Part shown: one piece after another, positions 30,139 through 38,001 of the stretch
How positions within the stretch are numbered: position 1 is the first letter of the stretch
Layout of the letters: each line of letters opens with the position of its first letter
Source: JBBEAM01 sp040882845
GTDB lineage: Bacteria > Pseudomonadota > Alphaproteobacteria > Kiloniellales > DSM-21159
Reading direction: 5' to 3'
Assembly: GCA_040882845.1 (NCBI GenBank)
Contig: JBBEAM010000013.1
Location: 124,001-188,000, forward strand
Length of the DNA stretch: 64,000 nucleotides
Translations under genes and position numbers: made by a program
The notes under the pieces: model-generated
The model's input: the letters and a program-made list of their open reading frames with translations, nothing else
What the model was told of the DNA's origin: nothing
Databases searched by the model: none

Positions 30139-31485
30139 ATGAGCGAAGGCAGCCTCGGGGCGCCCGTCCGCCATACCATCGACTGGAACGATCCGGACTT
30201 CTACGACTGGGACAAGATCAACGCCGAGATGGAGCGGGTTTTCGACATCTGTCACGGATGCCGCCGCTGCTTCAATCTCTGCGATTCCTTTCCCCGCCTC
30301 TTCGACCTGATCGACGACAGCGAGACCGGCGAACTCGATAGCGTCGACGCGAAGGATTACAAGCCGGTGGTCGACGCCTGCACCTTCTGCGACATGTGCT
30401 TCATGGTGTCCTGCCCCTATGTCCCGCCGCACGAGTTCGACCTGGACTTCCCGCACCTGATGCTGCGCTACCGCGCCGCCGAGCTGCGCGACGGCAAGGC
30501 CTCCCGCATGACCGCAGAGCTGACCAAGACCGACCGCAACGGCCGCCTGGCGAAGAAGGTCCCGGGCCTCGCCAACTGGGCCAGCGACACCGGCAACGGC
30601 CTGACCCGCGGCCTGCTGGAGAGCGTGGCCGGCGTCGACAGGAATGCGGACCTGCCGAAGTACCATGCCAAGACCTTCGCCGAGCAGACCGGCAAGCACA
30701 TCCCCGAGGTCAACACCGAGGCGCCGGGGCACGGCCGCAAGGCGGTGCTCTATGCCACCTGCTTCGTCAACTACAACAACCCGCGGATCGGCGCCGCCGC
30801 CCGCGAGGTGCTGGCCAAGAACGGCGTCGAGACCGAGGTGGTCTATCCGCGCTGCTGCGGCATGCCGCAGTTCGAACAGGGCGACCTGGAGTCGGTGGCC
30901 GCCGCTGCGCGCGGCGTTGCCGAGGATCTCGAGCCCTGGATCGACAAGGGCTACGACGTGATCGCCCTGACCCCTTCCTGCGCGCTGATGCTGAAGTTCG
31001 AGTGGCCGCTGATCGTCCCCGGCGAGGAAAGGATCGAAAAGCTCTCCAAGGCGACCTCCGACGTGACCGAATACGTGGTGGCGATCGCCAACAAGGAAGG
31101 CCTGGCCGAGGGGATGAGCCCTCTCGACGGCGGCGTCGCGGTGCACATCTCCTGCCACTCCCGGGCGCAGAACATGGGCAATAAGGCCTTCGAAATGCTC
31201 AAGCTGATCCCCGAGGCCGACATCAAGCAGCTGCCGCGCTGCTCCGGCCATGGCGGTTCCTGGGGCGTGCTGAAAGGGAATTTCGAAACCGCGCTCAAGA
31301 TCGGCAAGCCGGTGGCGCGCGACGTTCTGAAGGCGGAAAAGACCTATCTCGCCTCGGAATGCCCGCTGGCCGGGGCGCACATCCTGCAGGGCATGGAGCG
31401 CCTGGCCGAGGACGGCAAGAAACTGCCCGAAGAGAGCTACCACCCCATCCAGATCTTCGCCCGGGCCTACGGCATCGAGGCCTGA
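30139..31485 (+). CDS. GlpC/HdrD-like Fe-S oxidoreductase with two [4Fe-4S] sites and CCG-type domains
   Basis: 448-aa electron-transfer protein; ATG 30139 chosen over an in-frame upstream start lacking a ribosome site. The N-terminus has two ferredoxin motifs, Cys38/41/44/48 (CHGCRRCFNLC) and Cys81/84/87/92. Two cysteine-rich CCG-type domains follow (Cys208, Cys239-240; Cys339, Cys368), as in GlpC, glycolate oxidase GlcF and heterodisulfide reductase HdrD. No flavin domain or membrane segment is present. Lying 141 bp after rubrerythrin and 40 bp before DUF3501, it is the likely electron donor to the rubrerythrin (inference). Confidence 0.88.
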   Translation: MSEGSLGAPVRHTIDWNDPDFYDWDKINAEMERVFDICHGCRRCFNLCDSFPRLFDLIDDSETGELDSVDAKDYKPVVDACTFCDMCFMVSCPYVPPHEFDLDFPHLMLRYRAAELRDGKASRMTAELTKTDRNGRLAKKVPGLANWASDTGNGLTRGLLESVAGVDRNADLPKYHAKTFAEQTGKHIPEVNTEAPGHGRKAVLYATCFVNYNNPRIGAAAREVLAKNGVETEVVYPRCCGMPQFEQGDLESVAAAARGVAEDLEPWIDKGYDVIALTPSCALMLKFEWPLIVPGEERIEKLSKATSDVTEYVVAIANKEGLAEGMSPLDGGVAVHISCHSRAQNMGNKAFEMLKLIPEADIKQLPRCSGHGGSWGVLKGNFETALKIGKPVARDVLKAEKTYLASECPLAGAHILQGMERLAEDGKKLPEESYHPIQIFARAYGIEA

Positions 31486-31525
31486 ACGGCCTCAGGCGAA
31501 GCGCGAACAGCAAGGACCGAGTTCG

Positions 31526-32119
31526 ATGGCGCAGAAAACCGAAATCACCCGCAACGACATTCTTCCGCCGGCGGACTATGCAGCCGAGCGCAAGCAGCAT
31601 CGCGCGCGCATCGTCGAGTTGAAGAAGCACCGCCGGCTGGAAGTCGGGCCGGTCTGCACCTTCTACTTCGAAAGCTACGAGACGATGTTGGCGCAGATCC
31701 ACGAGATGCTCTACATCGAAAAGGGCGGCGAGGAGCAGATCGCCGACGAGCTTGCCGCCTACAACCCGCTGATCCCCCAGGGCGACGAACTGGTCGCCAC
31801 GGTGATGTTCGAGATCGACGACAAGCAGCGGCGTCATACCTTCCTGGCCAAGCTCGGCGGCATCGAGGAGACTGCCTTCATCGAGGTCGACGGCCAGCGC
31901 GTCGAAGGCACGCCGGAGGAGGATGTCGACCGCACCACGGCCGACGGCAAGGCCTCCTCGGTGCAGTTCATCCACTTCCGCTTCACCCCGGAGCAGGCGG
32001 CGGCCTTCGGGCAGCAGAACGCCCGCGTCATCCTCGGATTCTCCCACCCGGCCTACGCGCACATGGTGGTGATGCCGGAGCCGGTGCGCAGCGCCCTCTC
32101 CCAGGATTTTTCCGGGTAG
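31526..32119 (+). CDS. DUF3501 family protein
   Basis: 197-aa soluble protein of unknown function. Visible features are ITRNDILPPADYAAERKQHR, CTFYFESYETMLAQIHEML and an acidic middle region (EKGGEEQIADELAAYNPL). It has a single cysteine and no known metal motif. I recall this family mostly next to rubrerythrin and Fe-S oxidoreductase genes in alphaproteobacteria, and that linkage holds here. A role in the same redox process is inferred from context only. Confidence 0.85.
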   Translation: MAQKTEITRNDILPPADYAAERKQHRARIVELKKHRRLEVGPVCTFYFESYETMLAQIHEMLYIEKGGEEQIADELAAYNPLIPQGDELVATVMFEIDDKQRRHTFLAKLGGIEETAFIEVDGQRVEGTPEEDVDRTTADGKASSVQFIHFRFTPEQAAAFGQQNARVILGFSHPAYAHMVVMPEPVRSALSQDFSG

Positions 32120-32121
32120 GA

Positions 32122-33045
32122 TTAGCCGCTCTCCGGGGGCTCCCAGCGCGGGCGCAGCCGCTCGTGCATCAGCGCGTTTCGTATCTGCGCCCAGTCTCGG
32201 GCCAGGCGCAGCAGGCGTTCCTGCAGGATCGCCCGGACCCGGGCGAGCCGTGAGCGCTCTTCCTCGGGCGCTTCGCCGGCGAAGCCGTTCAGGGTATCGA
32301 TCAGATAGACCGTCTGGATCAGAGCGTTGGCCGTGGCCGCTTCCTTGGCGGCGCGTCCGTCGCGGTGCTGGTCGAGCATCTGCCGCGAGCGGCTGGCGTC
32401 GTGGTAGCGCCAGGCGAGCAGCGGCTCCTCAATGTAGCGGATGCCCTTCAGCAGCGCTGCGCGGAACGGCAGGATCCAGTCGCTGCTGATCGCCGAATCC
32501 TGCGCCTTGATCGGGCCGAAGCGGCGGAAGACCTCCGGTTCCCAGGCCAAGGTGGCGCCGAGCAGCGCGGCCTGCCAGCCGGTTTCGGCGAGCCGCTCCA
32601 GGCGGAAATCGGGCTGCCCGGTCTCGCGCCGGTAGAGGCCGATCTCCCGGCCTGCGCCGTCGATCGCCAGGGCGTTGCTCGCGACCAGGGAGACGCCGCT
32701 GTTCCGCCAGACTTCGACCAGGCGGGCGACCCGCTGCGGATAGGAGATGTCGTCGGCATGGGCGATCACCATGAAGGCGCCGCTGGCCGCCTCCACCAGC
32801 CGGTTGTAGGTCTCGATGCCCTGGCGCGTCTCGTTGCGCAGCAGCCGGACTGCGTGCGGCCCGGAATAGTCCGCCAGGCGCGCGGCGAGCAGCTCGGCGC
32901 TGCCGTCGTCCGAGGCGTCGTCGCAGATCAGGATCTCGAGATCCGGGTAGTCCTGGGCCAGCAGGGAGTCCAGCGCCGCGGAGAGATGCGCGCCGCCGTT
33001 GCGGCAGGGCATCAACAGGCTGACGCGCGGCAGCGGCCCGGCCAT
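32122..33045 (-). CDS. family 2 glycosyltransferase
   Basis: GT-A fold glycosyltransferase of 307 aa, cytosolic. The nucleotide-sugar domain begins VSLLMPCRNGGAHLSAALDSLLAQDYPD, with the first Asp in ICDDASDDGS and a DxD-like HADD at about residue 96. Acceptor and sugar cannot be inferred. It lies 2 bp after an ArnA-like sugar-nucleotide enzyme on the same strand and probably uses its product. It converges on the DUF3501 gene with a 2-bp gap. Confidence 0.88.
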   Translation of the reverse strand: MAGPLPRVSLLMPCRNGGAHLSAALDSLLAQDYPDLEILICDDASDDGSAELLAARLADYSGPHAVRLLRNETRQGIETYNRLVEAASGAFMVIAHADDISYPQRVARLVEVWRNSGVSLVASNALAIDGAGREIGLYRRETGQPDFRLERLAETGWQAALLGATLAWEPEVFRRFGPIKAQDSAISSDWILPFRAALLKGIRYIEEPLLAWRYHDASRSRQMLDQHRDGRAAKEAATANALIQTVYLIDTLNGFAGEAPEEERSRLARVRAILQERLLRLARDWAQIRNALMHERLRPRWEPPESG

Positions 33046-33047
33046 CG

Positions 33048-34091
33048 CTAGAGCGCGGCCTCGATCGCCTCGCGGTTGTCGTGGAAGTAGCGCATCGAAC
33101 GCGCGAAGGTCTCCTCCAGCCCGACCTGGGGTGCCCAGCCCAGGGCCGTCAGCTTGGAGATATCCGGCAGCCGCCGGTCGCAGTCCTCGTAGCCGGCGCC
33201 GTAGAAGACCTCGCCCGGCACATCGACCAGCGGATTGTCCGCCGCCGGATCGAAGTCGCGGCGGTAGAGATCCAGCATCAGCGCGGCGAGATCGCGGATC
33301 GTCGTTTCGTTGTCCGGGTTGCCGACGTTGACGATCTGGTTGCGCAGCGCTTCGGGATTGTCGAGCACCAGTTCCAAGGCGGCGATGGCATCGCCGATAT
33401 AGGTGAAGCAGCGCCGGCTGGCGCCGCCGTTCACCAGCTGTAGCGGCCGGCCGTAGAACAGCGCCGAGAGGAAATGCGCCAGGACCCGTGGATTGTCGTC
33501 GCCGTTGGGATCGTGCAGCAGCCGGTCCATCAGCGGCCCGACGAAGTTGAAGGGGCGGATCAGGGTGTACTCGAGATCGCCCTTCAGGCCGTGGGCATGG
33601 ATAATCCGGTCGAGCAGCTGCTTGGCGTTGGAGTAGATCCAGCGGTGGTTGTCGACCGGCCCCAGGATGCAGTCGGTCTCGTCTTCCTTGAAGGCGGCCG
33701 CGCTGCCGCCGGTCTTGCCGTAGACCTCCGAGGTCGAAAAGTGGATCAGCCGCTTGTTATGGGCGACGCAGGCGTCGACGATCTTGAGTGCATCGAAGAA
33801 GTTGAGCTGCACCACCTCGAGCGGCTTTTCGAGGAAGGCACTGGGATGCACGTGGGCGGCCAGGTGCACGACGATGTCGTGGGCCGCGACAATCTCGGCA
33901 ACCGGCGCGTCGGGCTGCGAGATATCGCAGCTCTGGTAGCGGTAGGCGCCGTTGCCGAAGCGCAGGCGCAGCTTGCTCTCATCGATGTCCAGCAGGGTGC
34001 AGTCATAGCGCTCCTGACCGCGCAAGTGGTGTGCCAGATTGCTGCCGATGAAGCCACCAGCGCCGAAAATCGCGATGCTTTGCCTGGTCAC
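33048..34091 (-). CDS. ArnA-C-terminal-like UDP-glucuronate decarboxylase / UDP-xylose synthase family protein
   Basis: Extended short-chain dehydrogenase of 347 aa. GTG 34091 is chosen: it follows GGGGAAGAG and starts one residue before the Rossmann motif IAIFGAGGFIGSNL. Similarity is closest to the dehydrogenase half of ArnA and to UDP-4-keto-pentose/UDP-xylose synthases: STSEVYG (Ser and Glu), WIYSNAKQLLDRI (Tyr-x3-Lys), LIRPFNFVGP and RRCFTYIGDAI (Arg). The formyltransferase half of ArnA is absent. A simple decarboxylase making a pentose donor for the adjacent GT2 is the likely role. Confidence 0.78.
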   Translation of the reverse strand: MTRQSIAIFGAGGFIGSNLAHHLRGQERYDCTLLDIDESKLRLRFGNGAYRYQSCDISQPDAPVAEIVAAHDIVVHLAAHVHPSAFLEKPLEVVQLNFFDALKIVDACVAHNKRLIHFSTSEVYGKTGGSAAAFKEDETDCILGPVDNHRWIYSNAKQLLDRIIHAHGLKGDLEYTLIRPFNFVGPLMDRLLHDPNGDDNPRVLAHFLSALFYGRPLQLVNGGASRRCFTYIGDAIAALELVLDNPEALRNQIVNVGNPDNETTIRDLAALMLDLYRRDFDPAADNPLVDVPGEVFYGAGYEDCDRRLPDISKLTALGWAPQVGLEETFARSMRYFHDNREAIEAAL

Positions 34092-34166
34092 CCTCTTCCC
34101 CAAAACGCGCCCCAAAATCCGCGGCAGAATAGGCGCGCTGGCGCGCCGCAACAAGCTTCGTGGCCG

Positions 34167-34718
34167 CTATTCCAGGGTTTCGTCGGGATAAGTGCCGTAG
34201 AAGGCCTCGCGCGGCAGCCAGCCGTCGAACCCTCCGGCGGCAACCTCGCACCAGCGGCCGTTGCAGCCCAGCAGTTCGCCGACCACGCCGGCTTCGAGCT
34301 TGGCAACCGGCGCCGACCCGCCCTCGGGTTCGCGCAGCAGCAGGCGTTCCTGCCCGGTCACCAGAATGCTGCGGCGGCCCTGGATCATCGACTGGTGAAC
34401 CCAGCCGTCTGTGCCTTCCCAGTCGCGGATGCGGCGCCAGGTCTCGAACTCCTCGATCACCTCGACCGGCATGTTGCGGCGCTGATAGACCCACTGGATC
34501 GGATAGCGGATGCCAGGCCCGGCGCGCAGATTGACCTCGGAAGCGCGCAGCGAGACGAAGCGCGGCAGCGGCAGGCCGGTCTGCCCCGGGCGGTCCACCT
34601 GGCGCTCCAGCTGGCGGTTGTTGTTGGTGACGTCCTGTGCGGCCAAGGGCCCCGCAAGCCAGGCTGCGGGCAGCAGCAGCGTCAGCAGCAAAAGGGCGCG
34701 GAGCGGTGGGGCGTGCAT
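34167..34718 (-). CDS. secreted SH3-domain protein
   Basis: Exported protein of 183 aa with a signal peptide (about 1-27, LLLLTLLLPAAWLAGPLAAQ). Two bacterial SH3-like modules follow: RASEVNLRAGPGIRYPIQWVYQ with WRRIRDWEGTDGWVHQSMI (about 55-115), and ERLLLREPEGGSAPVAKLEAG with GRWCEVAAGGFDGWL (about 125-170). Such proteins bind peptidoglycan or envelope partners; the ligand is unknown. Divergent from the hydroxyacid dehydrogenase. Confidence 0.85.
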   Translation of the reverse strand: MHAPPLRALLLLTLLLPAAWLAGPLAAQDVTNNNRQLERQVDRPGQTGLPLPRFVSLRASEVNLRAGPGIRYPIQWVYQRRNMPVEVIEEFETWRRIRDWEGTDGWVHQSMIQGRRSILVTGQERLLLREPEGGSAPVAKLEAGVVGELLGCNGRWCEVAAGGFDGWLPREAFYGTYPDETLE

Positions 34719-34890
34719 CTCTCTCTGCTAGCGGCTGGCGGATAGCCGGTCAAGCGCGCTGCGCAGGCGGCCGCCCGCAGCCGGGACCCTGGGCCGGACG
34801 GCGGCCAGGATGCTGGACAAGCGCCGCCCGCCCCTGCTACCTCATTGCCCTTCCGCCGCCCCGCGCGGCCCTTGGTTTTCGAGGCGCTCC

Positions 34891-35877
34891 ATGCCCAACA
34901 GACGGCCGCTAGTGATCGTGACGCGCCGCTTGCCGGACGTGATCGAGACCCGGATGAAGGAGCTCTTCGAGGTCCGCCTGAACCTCGACGATACGCCCTT
35001 TACCCAGGAGCAGATGCTGGCCGCGGTCAAGGAGGCGGAAATCCTGGTGCCGACGGTCACCGACCGGATCGATGCGGCGATCCTCAACGAGGCGGGACCG
35101 CAGCTGAAGCTGATCGCCTCCTTCGGCACCGGCGTCGACCACATCGACCTGAAGACCGCACGGATGCGCGGCATCACCGTGACCAACACCCCCGGCGTCC
35201 TGACCGAGGACACCGCCGACATGACCATGGCGCTGATCCTCGCCGTTTCGCGCCGCCTGTCGGAGGGCGAGCGCCTGGTGCGGAGCGGCGAGTGGACCGG
35301 CTGGAGCCCCACGGGCATGCTTGGCCACCGCATCTGGGGCAAGCGCATCGGCATCATCGGCATGGGCCGGATCGGCTCCGCCGTCGCGCGGCGCGCCCGC
35401 GGCTTCGGCCTGGCGGTGCACTACCACAACCGCCGCCGGGTGCAGGAGGACGTGGAGAACGAGCTCGAGGCGACCTACTGGGAAAGCCTCGATCAGATGC
35501 TGGCGCGGGTCGACATCGTCTCGGTCAACTGCCCGCATACCCCGGCGACCTATCACCTGCTCTCGGCGCGGCGGCTGAAGCTGCTGCAGCCCCACGCTAT
35601 CGTCGTCAACACCAGCCGCGGCGAGGTGATCGACGAAGCCGCCCTGACCCGCCTGCTGGGCGCCGGCGAGATCGCCGGGGCCGGTCTCGACGTCTTCGAG
35701 CAGGAACCGGCGATCAATCCCAAGCTGATGAAGCTGGAGAACGTGGTGCTGCTGCCGCACATGGGCTCGGCGACGATCGAGGGGCGGATCGCCATGGGCG
35801 AGAAGGTGATCGTCAACATGAAGACCTTCGCCGACAACCACACCCCGCCCGACCGGGTCCTGGACCAGATGTTCTGA
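34891..35877 (+). CDS. D-2-hydroxyacid dehydrogenase (glyoxylate/hydroxypyruvate reductase type)
   Basis: NAD(P)H-dependent reductase of the D-isomer 2-hydroxyacid family, 328 aa from ATG 34891. It shows the Rossmann motif GKRIGIIGMGRIGSAVARRA, the catalytic Arg in NTSRGEVIDEAAL, Glu in DVFEQEPAINP and His in LLPHMGSAT. The start VTRRLPDVIETRMKELFEV resembles GyaR (glyoxylate reductase / D-glycerate dehydrogenase). Its stop overlaps the start of the next, very small gene. Confidence 0.88.
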   Translation: MPNRRPLVIVTRRLPDVIETRMKELFEVRLNLDDTPFTQEQMLAAVKEAEILVPTVTDRIDAAILNEAGPQLKLIASFGTGVDHIDLKTARMRGITVTNTPGVLTEDTADMTMALILAVSRRLSEGERLVRSGEWTGWSPTGMLGHRIWGKRIGIIGMGRIGSAVARRARGFGLAVHYHNRRRVQEDVENELEATYWESLDQMLARVDIVSVNCPHTPATYHLLSARRLKLLQPHAIVVNTSRGEVIDEAALTRLLGAGEIAGAGLDVFEQEPAINPKLMKLENVVLLPHMGSATIEGRIAMGEKVIVNMKTFADNHTPPDRVLDQMF

Positions 35878-36068
35878 TGGCCGCGGCGCCGAAGCTGGAC
35901 GACTGCATCAACAGTCACTGCCCCTGGTCTGGCAAGCCGGTCAGCGCGGACTCGCTGACGCTGTACCAGGGCAAGGTGGTCGGCTTCTGCAATCCTGGCT
36001 GCCGCGACACCTTCGCGGCCGATCCCGAGAGCCATCCCGAGGCCCTGGCTCACTTCGGGCTGCGTTAG
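35877..36068 (+). CDS. small YHS/TRASH-like cysteine protein
   Basis: 63-aa protein beginning at ATG 35877, which overlaps the dehydrogenase stop (TGATG), so translation is coupled. It has cysteines at DDCINSHCPWSGKPV and FCNPGCRDTF, the spacing of YHS/TRASH-type metal-binding modules. I recall similar small proteins being labelled glutathione S-transferase, which this is not: it is far too short and lacks the fold. A metal-sensing or chaperone role is possible but untested. Confidence 0.75.
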   Translation: MAAAPKLDDCINSHCPWSGKPVSADSLTLYQGKVVGFCNPGCRDTFAADPESHPEALAHFGLR

Positions 36069-36144
36069 TCTCTCAAAGTCTTCCGCATGGCGTGCACGGC
36101 GCGGCGAAGCTCCCCGGGGCGTCTCTGGGCGTCCCTGGGCGGTT

Positions 36145-36966
36145 TCACTGGGCGGCGCGAAGATCCGCCGGATCGTAGGAGACCGATTTCAGATCGGCGA
36201 TATCCGGCGTCTCGCCGCAGAGCCGGCAGGCCGGATCGCGGCTCGCCTTGATCACCCGGAAAGTGGGGCCGAGAGCCTCGTAGAGCAGCAGCCGCCCGGC
36301 CAGGCTCTCGCCGATGCCCAGCAGCTCCTTGATGACCTCGCTCGCTTGCAGGCTGCCCAGCACCCCGGGCAGCGCGGCGAGCACCCCGACATCGGCGCAG
36401 GACATCTTGGGATCGCGCGGCGGCTGCTCGCCGAACAGGCAGCGGTAACAGGGATAGTCGCCCTCTCGATGGGAACGGAAGGTGGTGAGCTGGCCGTCGA
36501 AGCGCATGATCGAGGCTGAAACCAGAGGTTTGCCGGCGAAATGGCAGGCGTCGTTGGCGAGGAAGCGGGTGGCGAAGTTGTCGCTTCCGTCGGCCACCAG
36601 ATCGTAGCCGGAGATCAGTTCCAGGGCGTTGTCCGCTGTGAAGCGGGTCCGATGGCACTCCACCGCGACCTCGGGGTTGACCGCCAGGATGCGGTCGCGC
36701 GCCGACTCGGCCTTGGCGCGGCCGATATCCGCCGTGCCATGGGCGATCTGGCGCTGCAGGTTGGACAGATCGACCGTGTCGTCGTCGACGATTCCCAGTG
36801 TCCCGATGCCGGCCGCGGCGAGATAGAGCAGCAGCGGCGAGCCGAGCCCGCCGGCACCGATCGCCAGCACCCGGGCCTCGCGCAGCCGCGCCTGCCCCGC
36901 CTCGCCGATCTCCGGCAGCACGAGGTGGCGCGCATAGCGTTCGATCTCGGTGTCGCTGAAGTCCAT
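36145..36966 (-). CDS. moeB: HesA/MoeB/ThiF family adenylyltransferase
   Basis: E1-like enzyme of 273 aa that adenylates the C-terminus of a sulfur-carrier protein (MoaD or ThiS). The ATP site is GAGGLGSPLLLYLAAAGIG, with the typical DDTVDLSNLQRQ and RxxxN elements. Zinc-binding cysteine pairs are present (CYRC and CRLC), but the conserved catalytic Cys region cannot be assigned with certainty. No rhodanese domain. MoeB and ThiF cannot be separated by sequence alone and no molybdopterin or thiamine genes are adjacent. Confidence 0.85.
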   Translation of the reverse strand: MDFSDTEIERYARHLVLPEIGEAGQARLREARVLAIGAGGLGSPLLLYLAAAGIGTLGIVDDDTVDLSNLQRQIAHGTADIGRAKAESARDRILAVNPEVAVECHRTRFTADNALELISGYDLVADGSDNFATRFLANDACHFAGKPLVSASIMRFDGQLTTFRSHREGDYPCYRCLFGEQPPRDPKMSCADVGVLAALPGVLGSLQASEVIKELLGIGESLAGRLLLYEALGPTFRVIKASRDPACRLCGETPDIADLKSVSYDPADLRAAQ

Positions 36967-37017
36967 GGCCGGGAGTCTAGGCCTTTTGCCCGCGGGCGAA
37001 CAGGGCGGCGGCCGGCC

Positions 37018-37464
37018 TCATCCCCTGGTCCTGCCAGGCTTGGGGGCAATGCCCTCGGCTTCTGCGCGCGCGCAGAGATCCTCGATGGTCAGGGAATCGA
37101 AGCGCTCGATCATCTGCCGCTGCAGATCGATCCACAGCGGGCGCACCACCTTGACGCCGATCTCCGAACCCTCGGGCCGCTCCGCCAGATCGGCGGTGCC
37201 CTCCAGCTCGCGCACGATGCGGATGATCTCGCCGAGGGAGATCGCCTTGGCCTCGCGGGCCAGGCGGTAGCCGCCGCGGGGCCCGCGCTGCCCGGTCAGG
37301 ATCTTGTAGTGCACGAGCTGCTGCAGCACCTGCTCCAGATAGCGGCGCGGAATCCCCTGGCGCTGGGAAACATCGGAGGAACGCACCGGCGCGGGGCCTG
37401 CGTTGTAAGCGATATCGACCACCGCTTCGATGGCGAACAGCAGTTTTTTCGACAGGCGGAGCAT
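37018..37464 (-). CDS. Rrf2 family transcriptional regulator
   Basis: 148-aa winged-helix regulator. ATG 37464 is chosen over an in-frame TTG 21 bp upstream because AAGGA precedes it at suitable spacing. The Rrf2 helix-turn-helix reads RLSKKLLFAIEAVVDIAYN and QGIPRRYLEQVLQQL with GGYRLAREAKAISLGEI. Only one cysteine is present (in the IEDLCARAEAEG part), so it cannot form the three-Cys Fe-S site of IscR. The ligand is unknown. Confidence 0.88.
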   Translation of the reverse strand: MLRLSKKLLFAIEAVVDIAYNAGPAPVRSSDVSQRQGIPRRYLEQVLQQLVHYKILTGQRGPRGGYRLAREAKAISLGEIIRIVRELEGTADLAERPEGSEIGVKVVRPLWIDLQRQMIERFDSLTIEDLCARAEAEGIAPKPGRTRG

Positions 37465-37523
37465 CGCGCCCCAGTCCTTTCCCAACTTAGACTTTCCAGC
37501 CGGCCTCGGACTTTTCTCGCGCC

Positions 37524-37994
37524 TTAGCCGGGAGAGCGGCCGCCGGTACCGGTCGAGCCGAAACCGCCGCTGCCGCGGGTGCTTTGTTCGAGATCTTCGC
37601 TCGGCTCCCAGGCGACGCGCGCGTGGCGGGCGACCACCATCTGCGCGATCCGGCTGCCGCGGCTGACGGTGAAGGGCTCCTGGCCAAGGTTGATCAGGAT
37701 TACGCCGAGCTCGCCACGGTAGTCGGCATCGATGGTTCCAGGCGAGTTCAGAACGGAAATGCCGTGCTTCAGCGCCAGGCCGGAGCGCGGGCGCAGCTGC
37801 GCCTCATAGCCCGGCGGCAGGGCGATCGCGAGGCCGGTCGGCACCAGCGCCCGCGCGCCCGGGGCGAGCACCAGATCCTCTTCCACGGCGGCGAGCAGGT
37901 CGAGCCCGGCGGACTGCTCCGTGGCATAGGCCGGCAGCTCCAGGCCGGCGCCGTGGGGCAGGGTCTTGACGGGGATCCGGATCGAGTCGCTCAT
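37524..37994 (-). CDS. dut: deoxyuridine 5'-triphosphate nucleotidohydrolase
   Basis: Trimeric dUTPase that keeps uracil out of DNA and supplies dUMP. The 156-aa protein has all five motifs: SAGLDLLA, RPRSGLALKHGI, GTIDADYRGE, RIAQMVVARH and the C-terminal RGSGGFGSTG. ATG 37994 lies 7 bp after the coaBC stop; an in-frame upstream TTG is less likely. The coaBC-dut order is common in alphaproteobacteria. Confidence 0.96.
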   Translation of the reverse strand: MSDSIRIPVKTLPHGAGLELPAYATEQSAGLDLLAAVEEDLVLAPGARALVPTGLAIALPPGYEAQLRPRSGLALKHGISVLNSPGTIDADYRGELGVILINLGQEPFTVSRGSRIAQMVVARHARVAWEPSEDLEQSTRGSGGFGSTGTGGRSPG

Positions 37995-38001
37995 GCGTGG
38001 T

